Assembly (NCBI GenBank): GCA_964496245.1
Contig: CAZBZG010000133.1
Span: 1-12,000, forward strand
Source of the DNA: CAZBZG01 sp964496245
GTDB taxonomy: Bacteria; Planctomycetota; SZUA-567
DNA: 12,000 nucleotides
Direction of reading: 5' to 3'
Positions 1 to 8,460 of this stretch are shown piece by piece. The notes below the pieces were generated by a model. The model saw only the letters and a program-made list of their open reading frames with translations. It searched no databases and was not told where the DNA came from. The translations under genes were made by a program, and so were the position numbers. Numbering within the stretch: position 1 is the first letter of the stretch; each line of letters starts with the position of its first letter.

Positions 1-966
1 AAGCTCGTGAGCGGGGCGTCTTCCCTGCCCGCGCAGGAGGCTGCGACGGCGGAGCAACCCGTCCGTCTGCGGCTCGCCAAAGGCGGCTTCGAGCATCCGG
101 TCACGTCCGTGCTCAACGCCCCCGCGCATAACCGCAAACTGTGGCCGGCGCTTCCGGGTGCGTTCTGGGTGGCGCGTCAGGTCAGCGCCAAGCGAAGCGC
201 GCGGGTGCTGCTCGAGACCGGGGACGCACGCCATACCCCGGTCGCCGCCTTGCTGCGGTTCGGCGCGGGCCGGGTCTTCTACCTGGGCATCGATACATCG
301 TGGCGGTGGCGGGACGGCCTGGGCGACCGCATCCACCAGACGTTCTGGCTCCAGGTCTTCCGCTGGGGGCTGGGCATGCGTCTGCGGGGGCGGGACCGCC
401 GCCTGCGAGCGAGCGTCAATCGGAGCCTCATGGCACCGGACGAAGGCGCCGAACTGCGCGCGCGTGCCTCGCGTGCGGACGGCACCCCGCTCGATACGCG
501 CCTGTTCGCGCAGGTGGACAGGCTCGACCGGACAGGAACCCCGATGGCCGGCGAGGGCAGGCGGATCGAGTTGGCGCCGGTCGCCGGCAACCCGGAGATC
601 AAGCACGCGCCCCTCAAGGGGCTGGCCGAGGGACGATGGCGCGTCCGCTTCACGGCCGACCATCCGGACCTGGCCGATCTCGTGGAGGAGCGGGAGCTCC
701 ACGTGCGGCGGCCGCCAGGACGGGAGGGGGCCGAACTCACCGCAGACTGCGCGGCTCTGGAGCGGCTGGCCGCAGCCGGCGGCCACCGGGCCGGCGGCTT
801 TGCGGAGGCGTCCGGCGTTGTGGAGGATCTGCTCGAAGATCTCGAGCCCCGGCGCCAGATCGAGATGGAAACGACCACCCTCTGGGACGGGTACTGGGTG
901 GTGGTGGTCGCGCTGGGTCTGCTGGCCACGGAATGGGTGTGGCGCAAGCGCTGCGGTCTGCCGTAG
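1..966 (+). CDS. C-terminal part of a BatA/GATase-like membrane protein (5' end outside window)
   Basis: The frame is open from base 1, so the GTG at 7 is probably internal and the gene starts upstream. The visible ~321 residues hold a beta-rich segment with F-Y-L-G-I-D-T-S-W-R-W-R near residue 100. From memory, this matches the end of the glutamine-amidotransferase-like domain in large planctomycete/verrucomicrobial proteins that often carry a von Willebrand A domain. An Ig-like stretch follows (about 135-235), then a short helical region and a single C-terminal membrane helix (about 293-312, W-V-V-V-V-A-L-G-L-L) ending in basic residues. The tail would be cytoplasmic and the bulk extracytoplasmic. 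These genes usually sit downstream of MoxR ATPase and DUF58 genes, not visible here. The TAG stop lies 39 bases before the next large gene, consistent with an operon. Family is fairly sure; function is unknown. Confidence 0.85.
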   Translation, partial: KLVSGASSLPAQEAATAEQPVRLRLAKGGFEHPVTSVLNAPAHNRKLWPALPGAFWVARQVSAKRSARVLLETGDARHTPVAALLRFGAGRVFYLGIDTSWRWRDGLGDRIHQTFWLQVFRWGLGMRLRGRDRRLRASVNRSLMAPDEGAELRARASRADGTPLDTRLFAQVDRLDRTGTPMAGEGRRIELAPVAGNPEIKHAPLKGLAEGRWRVRFTADHPDLADLVEERELHVRRPPGREGAELTADCAALERLAAAGGHRAGGFAEASGVVEDLLEDLEPRRQIEMETTTLWDGYWVVVVALGLLATEWVWRKRCGLP

Positions 967-970
967 CCGC

Positions 971-976
971 AGGAGG
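971..976 (+). promoter_or_regulatory. Perfect Shine-Dalgarno AGGAGG ahead of the minicistron
   Basis: AGGAGG lies seven bases before the ATG at 984, ideal spacing for the nine-codon ORF 984-1013. It is 29 bases from the giant gene's ATG at 1006, too far to serve it directly. Confidence 0.6.
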
Positions 977-983
977 CTGGACG

Positions 984-1013
984 ATGGCCGAACGGATGAC
1001 GACGCATGCGTGA
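984..1013 (+). CDS. Possible nine-codon leader minicistron MAERMTTHA
   Basis: ATG at 984 is followed by eight codons and a TGA at 1011-1013. It has the only strong ribosome-binding site in the 39-base gap between the two large genes. Its stop overlaps the first codons of the giant gene (ATG 1006) and lies ten bases before that gene's second in-frame ATG (1024). Neither of those ATGs has a convincing ribosome-binding site, so ribosomes may load here and reinitiate on the giant gene. The frame differs from both neighbours: the giant frame has a TGA at 997-999, which excludes an upstream extension. The arrangement is seen in the sequence; the coupling role is inferred. Confidence 0.3.
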   Translation: MAERMTTHA

Positions 1014-4000
1014 ACCAGCGGGCATGACCAAGGCCTGCGGGGCGATTCTGCGCCGTCTGGCTGCCTACCGCCGGTGCCAGCGCTGGGCGCAACTCGAGCG
1101 GGGTGCGCTCGAAGCGCTGGCCGTGCTGATCGCCGGCCTGATCGCAGTGGCGGCGGTGGACGGCGCGGTCAAGCCCGACGCCTGGGTGCAGGTCGGCGCG
1201 GGCACGGGTGTCTACGTGCTGGCGGGCCTGGTTCTGGCGTGGCGCGGGCTCTGGCTCGCGTGTCGTCGCCGTTCGCACGTGGCTCTGGCGCGCGAAGTGG
1301 AGCGGAAACTGGAAGGCGATACCGAAGAGCGCCTCAGCTCTGCGCTGGAGCTGGCCGAGCATCCGCCCCCCGGTGTCAGTGCGTGGATGATCGACCGAAC
1401 CATCGCCCTGGCCGCGCGCGAGTTCGCGGGGCTGGATCCTGCGGGTCTCATCGAGACCGGGCCGGTGCGCCGGCGGGCACGGGTGGCCGGAGGGCTGCTC
1501 ATCGCGCTGTTCGCGCTGCTCGTTCTGCCCCCTGTGCGGCCCCTGGTCCTCCGCGCCTTGCTGCCCGGCATCAACCTGCCGCGACCGAGTGCCACGCATC
1601 TGGAAGTGGAACCCGAGGACCAGGCGCTGGCAGCCGGACTGCCCGTCACGATCCGCGCCGCAGCCGCGCCCGCTCCCGAGGCGGCAACCATACGCGTGGC
1701 GTGGGAAGACGGCCTGTCCGAAACGCTGCGCATGCACGCCACGGGGGAGGCCGGCCGCTTCCGGCTGCGTTTCCCCGCCCTCATGCAAGGGTTCGCCTAC
1801 ACCGTGCACGCGGGCGATGCAGAGAGCCGGCACTATCGCATCACGCTCAAGCGACCGCCCCGCCTGCGCGGCGTCCAGTTGCGCGTGGTGCCGCCCGCCT
1901 ACACGGAGCGGGAGCCGCGGATCGTGAGCGGCGGCGATGCCGAAGTGCTGGCCGGCAGCCGCATCCGCATCGTGGCCGCGCTCGAGGGGCCGGGCGCGGT
2001 GTCGGCCAGCCTGCTCCGGGAGCCGGGCGGACGGATCGCCATGCGCATCAAGGGAGACCGCGCGACCTGCTCCTGGAAGGCGGAGACGACGGTGCGGTAT
2101 CGGTTGCGGCTCGTGGGGGTCGACGGTCTCACGGCCGAACCGCCGCAGCAGTGGTGCGTGCGCGTGACCCCGGACGCGCCGCCCGTGGTGCGGCTCACCG
2201 GCCCCGGTCTCGAAGCGGGCGTGGCCGGCCACGACGAAACACTCGTGCTCGACCTCGCGGCCGAGGACGACCTGGGACTGCGCAACGTGGACATCCTGCT
2301 GGAACGGGAGGGCGTGGAGACGCGGATCCGGTCCCTGGTGGTGGGAAAGAGCCGGCCGCGCAGGCTGGAGCGCGCGGCTGCCGTGGACCTCGCAGCGCTG
2401 GTTCTGGCGCCGCAGCAGACCGTGCGGCTCGTGCTCTCGGCGCGGGACCTCGGCGGCCAGGCGGCCCGTTCCGAACCGTTGGAACTGGTGCTCACCGAGG
2501 GCGTGCCCGCCGGCACGGTCCAGGCAGCTGCGCGCCTGCGGCGCGTCCTGGAGACCCTGCGCCGACAGGAGCGCCGCCTGGAGCGCCAGCACCGGGACTG
2601 GTCGGAGCTGGTGCGGGTCTTCCGGCCCGAAGACCCGGATGCGCAACGAGGCACCCTGCTCGTGAACCGGGACGAACTCGAGCAGTCGACCGCGGCCGTG
2701 GGCCGCATCGCCGAGCGCATGGGGCGCGAAGCTCCGCGCCTGGAGGTTGGCTTCCGTTCTTCGGCCTTTGCGCTGTCCGAGATGCTCGCGGCGTGGGCCG
2801 AACGCCATGGGGCTGTGTTGTCTGAAGCTGCCAGAGAGGCGTGCCGCAAAAGGCGGAAGGATGCGGTTCCTCTGGCGACCACGCGGGACCTGATCGAAGC
2901 AGCGTCCCGCGCTTTGCGCGGCCTGTCGCGCCAGACCGGATTGCTCGTCGCGCGTCTGGAGGCAAAGGGCCTGGTGGTCCAGGCCCAAGCCGCGCGCGAG
3001 CGGCAGGCGCGTACGGTCGCCGTGCTCCAGGGATTCCACGGCTGGGGCTGGCACGCGCGCGAGCCCCTCGGGCCCTGGGAGGAAGACGCGGCCAAGCGCG
3101 CTGCCCTGGCACGCAAGATGTCCGCACTCCCTCGTCATGTCCTCGAGGGCGCTGCCACGCGGCTCAGCCGTGACTACAGCCTGCTGGGCGCCGTGCCCGA
3201 AGCCATCGCGCGCATGGCCGAAGACGCGAGGAATCCAAAGCTCCGCAAACTCGCGTGGCAGAGCGCAAAGCCCGCCAAGCGCATGGCGCAGGCGGTCGAA
3301 GAGGCAGCTGCCGGCGGATGGACGGCTGGGGCGCTCGCGCGGACCAGCCAGCTCGCGGCGCCGCTCGCCCGCCAGGCCCGGCGCGCGCGCGACATCCTGG
3401 ACGAGGCGATGCAGCGGTCGCTCGCCGGTCTGGTGGCGCCCGTCGGCCGTGTCGACCGGCTCCGGTATGCGGTCAAGGATCTGGCGGCACGGGCCAAGCG
3501 GCTTCCCGCCCGCGTAGAGCAGGGCTCCCCGGCAGAGCAGGAGGCGCTCCTGGAGCGCGAGCGGCAGGTCCTGGCCGTTGGGCTCGGTCATGTAGAAAGG
3601 GCCGCAGACGATGCGCGCCAGTCGCTTCGTGCAAGCGCTGCAGATCCAAGGCGCCCGCTTGCCGAACGCCAGGCCGCCTTTGCAGCCGCGCGGCAGCTGG
3701 CCGATCCCGTGCGTACGGCTGTGGCGGAAGCGCAGGCAGCGGCCGGGGATGACAGTGCGGATCCCCAACAGCTCGGCCAGCGTCGCGCGCAGGCGCTGAA
3801 GGCGCTCGACCGCGCGCTCGAGACCGCCGGATCCCGTGAGGCGGATGCGCAAAAGAGCCGGGAGGCGGCTCTGGCCGGCCGGGCTGCACGGGCACAGGCT
3901 GCACGCGCCCGCGCGGATCGGCGCGCCGACCCGTTGACCGCGCACGCAGCCTTTGACGACCTGCAGAAGCGCGTGCAGGATTTGGCAGCAGCCTGGCAGA

Positions 4001-7000
4001 AGCGCGGTCGTTTCCAGGACGCGGACGAACTGCGCAGGGCCCTGGGAGAAAGCCCGGATGTGGTGCGGCCGGATGCGCTCGGCAAGGCTCTGTCCGAACC
4101 GCTCCGCGCGGCGCCCAAGTCCAACCCCTGGCGCATGGGCAGGGAACTGGACGCGCGCACCGAGCAGCTCCGCGACCCGAAGGCCGCGGGGGCGGTGCAG
4201 GAGGCGCTGGCGGACACGCGTCTCAAGCTCGATCTTGCTGCCGCGTCCTTGCACGTGCACGGCCGGCCTGCAGAGGGACGCGTGTATGCCCAGACGGCCG
4301 AAGACCTGGCCGCGCTCCTGGATCAGCCCGAACCATTGACGCCCGAGGCGCTCGTGCCCCTGGCCGAACGGATCGCCAGCCTGGAGAACCGCAAGGACGG
4401 TGGCCGGCGAGAGCAGGCCCTGGCTGCAGCCGAAGTGCGGGAGGCCGAACGCGCCGAGACCGATGGCCGGCTGCAGGCTGCCCGCGCCCTCGACGCAGCC
4501 AGTCGGCACGCGGAAGCAGGTGCGCGGGATGCACGGCAGCGACCTGCGCTCGCCGCGCATTTGCGCGCGCTCGTGGGCCGGGCGGAAGAGGATGCTGCGG
4601 CCGCCCGCGCGCTCGAAGAGGCTGCCGCCATGACCGGACTCGTGGAGCAGGCCATGCGCGACGAGCAAGCCCTGGCCGCGTTCGCGCGCGCACTCCAGGA
4701 GGCGGGCCGCGACATGCAGGCCGCGCGCGCCCGCTTCGCCGAGGCCGAAGAGCGGATCAGCCGGGAGCTTCAAGCTCTGGCCCCAGCGTTCGGCGAGCAG
4801 GCCGAGGCCCGGCACAACGCGCCCTTGCAACATACCCTGGAACGCGTGCGCAAACAGATCCCGCAGGCGGCCCAGAACATTGCAGGTCTGGCGGTGTGGG
4901 CGCGCGAAGCAGGCGTGGTCGGCGAGGCGTCCGACCGGGCAGCGTCCAAAGCGGCCGAGGCGCGTCCCCGGTCTTCGCAGTTAAAGGCGCAAGCGATCGC
5001 CAGCCAGGCGAAGCAGGCCGGCGCACGTGCCGCGGACGCTGTGGCGCGAGCGGATGAAGCGCGGGAACGGGCGCAGGACGAATGGGATCGACGGCAGCGG
5101 GCCGTACGGGAACGACTCGAGGCGGAAGCCGAGCGTCTGGCTGCTGCGCAGGTGCACATGCGCGAAACCCTGGAGGAGGGCTACAGGCTTACCGCGGCCG
5201 TGCCCGAGGACAGGGAGCAGGACCGGCTCACGCACGCCCTGGCGTTGGCGAAGGCGGCGCAGCAGGCGCTCAGCACCCTGCAGCAGGTGCAAGTCGGCAA
5301 CCGGAGCGAACAGGCGTTCGCGCGTCTGGCCGACCGGGCGGCCGTGTTCGGCCGCGCGCTCGAGGACCTTGCGCACGGCTCGCGAGACGCGCAGGCGCCT
5401 GCAGAGCGTGACGCAGCCCGGGCACAGGTGACCCGCGCTGCAGAGATCCTCCAGCAGGCGGCGAGGCAGATGGTCGCACGCGCGCCTGAGGAGCGGCTGG
5501 CCGAAACGGACGTTGGCGATCGGTTCGTGGCCGAGGCGCTGGACGCGGAGGGTGCGGCCCGTGCGCGTGGCCGATCCGCAGACCCGGGCCGGGCAAATGG
5601 ACCGGCCGCAGAGTTTGCCCCCCTCGGCCGGGAAGCCCTGGCGCTGGCTGCGGCCGGCGACCAGGCGATCCGGAATCGCGCACGGCCGCGAGCCGAGGGA
5701 ACGGATGCTGCGCCTGCCGATCAAGGGACGGAGGTCCGCATTGCGCCCGCGGTGCTGGCCGAACGTGCGCGCGCGATCGAAGACAGGGCGCGTCTGGCAC
5801 TACGCGCGGAGGCCGGGCGCAAGCAGGATGGCGCGCAGGCCGTCCGCGACCAGATCCAGGGCCTCGCCGAACGCGCCGGAGGCTTTGCCGTGTCTGCGTC
5901 CGCGCAGGACGAGGCACGGCTTGCCCGCCTGGCCGGCGATTTTCGCGAGCGCGTGGCCCGCGCAGCCGAACAGGCTGCAGGGGAGGCCGAAGCCATGGCC
6001 CGGAACAGGAAACCGCAAAGGGACGATACGCCCCAGCGTGCCCTGGAGGTGGTGAGGGCTGCGCGCCAGGCCGCTGAACGGGCCCGGACCGCGGCCGCGC
6101 AAGCCCTGCGCGCGCTTGAGCCGGAGGAAGGGGCGGCAGATGCTGCAAACGATGCCCCCGACCGGCGGGCCGTGGCCATCCCTGGCGTTCCGCCTGCCCA
6201 GCCCCTGGACCGGGCTTGCGCACGCGCAGCAGAAGCGTCCGCACACGCGGCGCGTGCGGGGCTTCTCTCCCGGTATGCGGCCCGCCTCGCCGGCACGCTG
6301 CCGGCCGGCGAGCGGAAGGCATTGGCTGGCGTCCGGGAATTGGCTGAAGCCACGCGGCTCAGCGAGCAGCGCATGGGCCGCGCCCGACGTCTCGCAGACC
6401 GCGAGCGGGCGGCAACCGAGCGGCTGCGAGAGCAGCAGGTCTGGGCGGAGATGCGCGTGCAACAGTCCGAACGGGCCGTCCGGGAGGCGGCCGAGAAGGC
6501 CCAGCAAGCCCAGGGGCAGAAGGAGCGGGCTGCGCGCGGAGAGGACGCTGCGGAACAGGCGCTTGGAGACCGGAGGCAAGAGGCACGGGCCATGCGCGCG
6601 CAGGCCGCGCGCGCGCTCGAACGCGCGGCCGTGGCCGAACAGGCGGTGGCCGAGCGCCGGGCGGCGGCGCTCGAACAGGAACGCCGCCTGCTCGAAGCTC
6701 TGCGCCGCAGCGCGGGCGACAAGGACGCTGCTGCTGAAGACGTGGAGAATGGCGTGCGCGCGCTCCGCCAGGCTGTAGGCGGGACGGCAGAGGACCTGGC
6801 CCGGGCGGAGCAGGCGACGCGCTGGGCCTGGCGCGTCCGCAAACAGGTCGGTCAACAATCGGATGCCGCATCGCCGGCGATGCGGGGAGCGATGAGGCGG
6901 ATGGAGAAAGCGATCCGGCAGAGCGCAGAGCAGCGCGAACTGCAGGCCTCCGCCCACAGCGCGCTGGCCGAACAGACCGACCGGCTGGCATCCGAGGCCC

Positions 7001-8460
7001 TGAAACGCCTCGAGCGGAAACCGGCGGACAGTACGAGGCACGCCAGAGCCGTGCTGGATGTCGAATTGGCTGCAGCCGCCCGTGCGCAGGCCGACCGGTT
7101 GCGGGATGGACTGGCTCAGCCTCTGGCCGAGGCCTTCCGGAGCGCGTCTCGGAAGCTCGAAGAAGAGGAAGGGGCGCGGGCCGTGGGCGCCCTTGGCAGA
7201 CGACTGGCCGCATTGGCGGCAGCCCAGCAGCAGGCGGTCCGGGCGCTGGAAGCGCAGCTCCAGCGGCGGAGCCGACTGCAGGACACGCTGGCCGAAGTGC
7301 TGCCTCGGATGGCCGAGCGCGTCGAGCGGTTGGAGGGGGCCGCGGCCCGACACGGAGGAATCGCAAGGCAGGCCCAGCGCGGGCTGGCAGCAGACGCGGA
7401 AGCGGTCCAGCACAAGGCCGACCGAAGCCAGGAGCAGGCGGACCGTGCTGCCCGCGCCGTTGAAGCCGGGCAGCGCCACGCAACCCAGCTTGCGCAGGAA
7501 GCCGAGCGTGCGCAGGGTGACCAGGCGGCAGTCGCCGAGAAGCAGGCTGCAGAAGCCGCCCAGCAGACTCGGGCCTTGCGCGAGAAGACCGTGGAGGCGC
7601 AGACGAAGGCTCTGGAAGCACAGCAGGAGGCTCTGGACCTTCTCCGAAGGCAGGCTCCGGATGCCCGGCCCGCGCTTCAGGCGCTGGAGCGGGCCGCCCG
7701 CAATCTGGCGCAAGCCCGAACCAACGCTTCGCAAACTCTGGATCATTCCGCGTCTCCGGCCCGCAGACCCCTGACCCTAGGGGAGCCCGACGCCCAGGCA
7801 GCCAAGAACCGCCGCTTGGCAGCTGCGGGTCTGGAGGCAGTACGGAGCCGGCAGCACCTGGCGGCCGAGCGTTTGCGCGCGCGGCTCCAGCAAGCTGCAT
7901 TTGCAGCCAGAAAGGCCGCCGCGCAGGCAGTGGCGCGAAGCGCCATGCCCGGCCTGCAGGAGACGCTGAGGGGCGAGACTGAGGGACCGGCTGCAGGGGA
8001 GGCTGCGGATGAGACTGCGCACGCTGGCAAGCCAGGGGGCAGTGGTGGCGCCGCGGCTGCAAAGGAAGCCGTAGCCGGCGAGGCGGCGGGGCAGGCGCTC
8101 GCACGCGTGGAATCCGCGCCAGCGGATGCGCATGCCTACGAGGAAGCCGCCCGGGCTCTGGCCCGTGGTGCAGCGCAGGCCCGCCAGGGGGCGTCTTCGG
8201 GAGCCTCGTCTCCCGCGCAGGCGTCCGCCCCGGCCGGGCAGGGCGGGGGCGGCACGGCCGCTCGCGGGCCGGCCGGGGACGTGACATCTCTGCCGCCCGC
8301 CGGGGAGGCGGCAGGTGCCGCCGCGCAAGAGGCCGACTGGTCGCGGCTTCCCGAACGCCTGCGTACACAGATCCGCCGTGGCGCGGTACACCAGTTCGCA
8401 GAAGAGCACCAGGAGATGATCCGGGCCTACTTCCGCCGGCTCGGAGAGGAGGATCGATGA
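1006..8460 (+). CDS. Giant membrane-anchored coiled-coil protein, DUF4175-like N-terminus
   Basis: The product is 2,484 residues. Membrane helices are likely at about 34-54, 66-86 and 160-178. Basic clusters at 16-25, 87-89 and 155-159 put the N-terminus and the 87-158 loop inside, and everything after 178 outside. Three Ig-like beta segments follow (about 195-285, 288-390, 392-500; V-P-P-A-Y-T near 295 and A-E-D-D-L-G-L near 420). From memory these resemble the DUF4175-type proteins found next to BatA/VWA genes. Residues 505 to about 2320 are almost continuous Ala/Arg/Glu/Gln-rich helix. A Gly/Ala/Pro/Ser linker (about 2320-2440) leads to a terminal helical motif starting D-W-S-R-L-P-E-R-L (2444-2484). 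There is no catalytic motif and very few cysteines. Start is ATG 1006 or 1024, neither with a strong ribosome-binding site. The stop overlaps the next gene's ATG. A structural or scaffolding role in the envelope is inferred. Confidence 0.85.
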   Translation: MREPAGMTKACGAILRRLAAYRRCQRWAQLERGALEALAVLIAGLIAVAAVDGAVKPDAWVQVGAGTGVYVLAGLVLAWRGLWLACRRRSHVALAREVERKLEGDTEERLSSALELAEHPPPGVSAWMIDRTIALAAREFAGLDPAGLIETGPVRRRARVAGGLLIALFALLVLPPVRPLVLRALLPGINLPRPSATHLEVEPEDQALAAGLPVTIRAAAAPAPEAATIRVAWEDGLSETLRMHATGEAGRFRLRFPALMQGFAYTVHAGDAESRHYRITLKRPPRLRGVQLRVVPPAYTEREPRIVSGGDAEVLAGSRIRIVAALEGPGAVSASLLREPGGRIAMRIKGDRATCSWKAETTVRYRLRLVGVDGLTAEPPQQWCVRVTPDAPPVVRLTGPGLEAGVAGHDETLVLDLAAEDDLGLRNVDILLEREGVETRIRSLVVGKSRPRRLERAAAVDLAALVLAPQQTVRLVLSARDLGGQAARSEPLELVLTEGVPAGTVQAAARLRRVLETLRRQERRLERQHRDWSELVRVFRPEDPDAQRGTLLVNRDELEQSTAAVGRIAERMGREAPRLEVGFRSSAFALSEMLAAWAERHGAVLSEAAREACRKRRKDAVPLATTRDLIEAASRALRGLSRQTGLLVARLEAKGLVVQAQAARERQARTVAVLQGFHGWGWHAREPLGPWEEDAAKRAALARKMSALPRHVLEGAATRLSRDYSLLGAVPEAIARMAEDARNPKLRKLAWQSAKPAKRMAQAVEEAAAGGWTAGALARTSQLAAPLARQARRARDILDEAMQRSLAGLVAPVGRVDRLRYAVKDLAARAKRLPARVEQGSPAEQEALLERERQVLAVGLGHVERAADDARQSLRASAADPRRPLAERQAAFAAARQLADPVRTAVAEAQAAAGDDSADPQQLGQRRAQALKALDRALETAGSREADAQKSREAALAGRAARAQAARARADRRADPLTAHAAFDDLQKRVQDLAAAWQKRGRFQDADELRRALGESPDVVRPDALGKALSEPLRAAPKSNPWRMGRELDARTEQLRDPKAAGAVQEALADTRLKLDLAAASLHVHGRPAEGRVYAQTAEDLAALLDQPEPLTPEALVPLAERIASLENRKDGGRREQALAAAEVREAERAETDGRLQAARALDAASRHAEAGARDARQRPALAAHLRALVGRAEEDAAAARALEEAAAMTGLVEQAMRDEQALAAFARALQEAGRDMQAARARFAEAEERISRELQALAPAFGEQAEARHNAPLQHTLERVRKQIPQAAQNIAGLAVWAREAGVVGEASDRAASKAAEARPRSSQLKAQAIASQAKQAGARAADAVARADEARERAQDEWDRRQRAVRERLEAEAERLAAAQVHMRETLEEGYRLTAAVPEDREQDRLTHALALAKAAQQALSTLQQVQVGNRSEQAFARLADRAAVFGRALEDLAHGSRDAQAPAERDAARAQVTRAAEILQQAARQMVARAPEERLAETDVGDRFVAEALDAEGAARARGRSADPGRANGPAAEFAPLGREALALAAAGDQAIRNRARPRAEGTDAAPADQGTEVRIAPAVLAERARAIEDRARLALRAEAGRKQDGAQAVRDQIQGLAERAGGFAVSASAQDEARLARLAGDFRERVARAAEQAAGEAEAMARNRKPQRDDTPQRALEVVRAARQAAERARTAAAQALRALEPEEGAADAANDAPDRRAVAIPGVPPAQPLDRACARAAEASAHAARAGLLSRYAARLAGTLPAGERKALAGVRELAEATRLSEQRMGRARRLADRERAATERLREQQVWAEMRVQQSERAVREAAEKAQQAQGQKERAARGEDAAEQALGDRRQEARAMRAQAARALERAAVAEQAVAERRAAALEQERRLLEALRRSAGDKDAAAEDVENGVRALRQAVGGTAEDLARAEQATRWAWRVRKQVGQQSDAASPAMRGAMRRMEKAIRQSAEQRELQASAHSALAEQTDRLASEALKRLERKPADSTRHARAVLDVELAAAARAQADRLRDGLAQPLAEAFRSASRKLEEEEGARAVGALGRRLAALAAAQQQAVRALEAQLQRRSRLQDTLAEVLPRMAERVERLEGAAARHGGIARQAQRGLAADAEAVQHKADRSQEQADRAARAVEAGQRHATQLAQEAERAQGDQAAVAEKQAAEAAQQTRALREKTVEAQTKALEAQQEALDLLRRQAPDARPALQALERAARNLAQARTNASQTLDHSASPARRPLTLGEPDAQAAKNRRLAAAGLEAVRSRQHLAAERLRARLQQAAFAARKAAAQAVARSAMPGLQETLRGETEGPAAGEAADETAHAGKPGGSGGAAAAKEAVAGEAAGQALARVESAPADAHAYEEAARALARGAAQARQGASSGASSPAQASAPAGQGGGGTAARGPAGDVTSLPPAGEAAGAAAQEADWSRLPERLRTQIRRGAVHQFAEEHQEMIRAYFRRLGEEDR
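8443..8452 (+). promoter_or_regulatory. Ribosome-binding site for the toroid protein, inside the giant gene
   Basis: The purine run GGAGAGGAGG lies four bases before ATG 8457, within the last codons of the giant gene. With the ATGA overlap at 8457-8460 it fixes the downstream start and implies coupled translation. Confidence 0.7.

Noticed and set aside
141..1013. 290-residue alternative + frame overlapping the first gene
   Set aside because: It is a Gly/Arg/Pro-rich out-of-frame shadow; the other frame has the recognised domain and membrane helix. Only its last nine codons (984-1013) are of interest, as a minicistron.
2518..7965. Possible internal tandem DNA repeat or CRISPR-like array in the coiled-coil region
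   Set aside because: Reading through shows recurring amino-acid composition but no regularly spaced identical DNA units.
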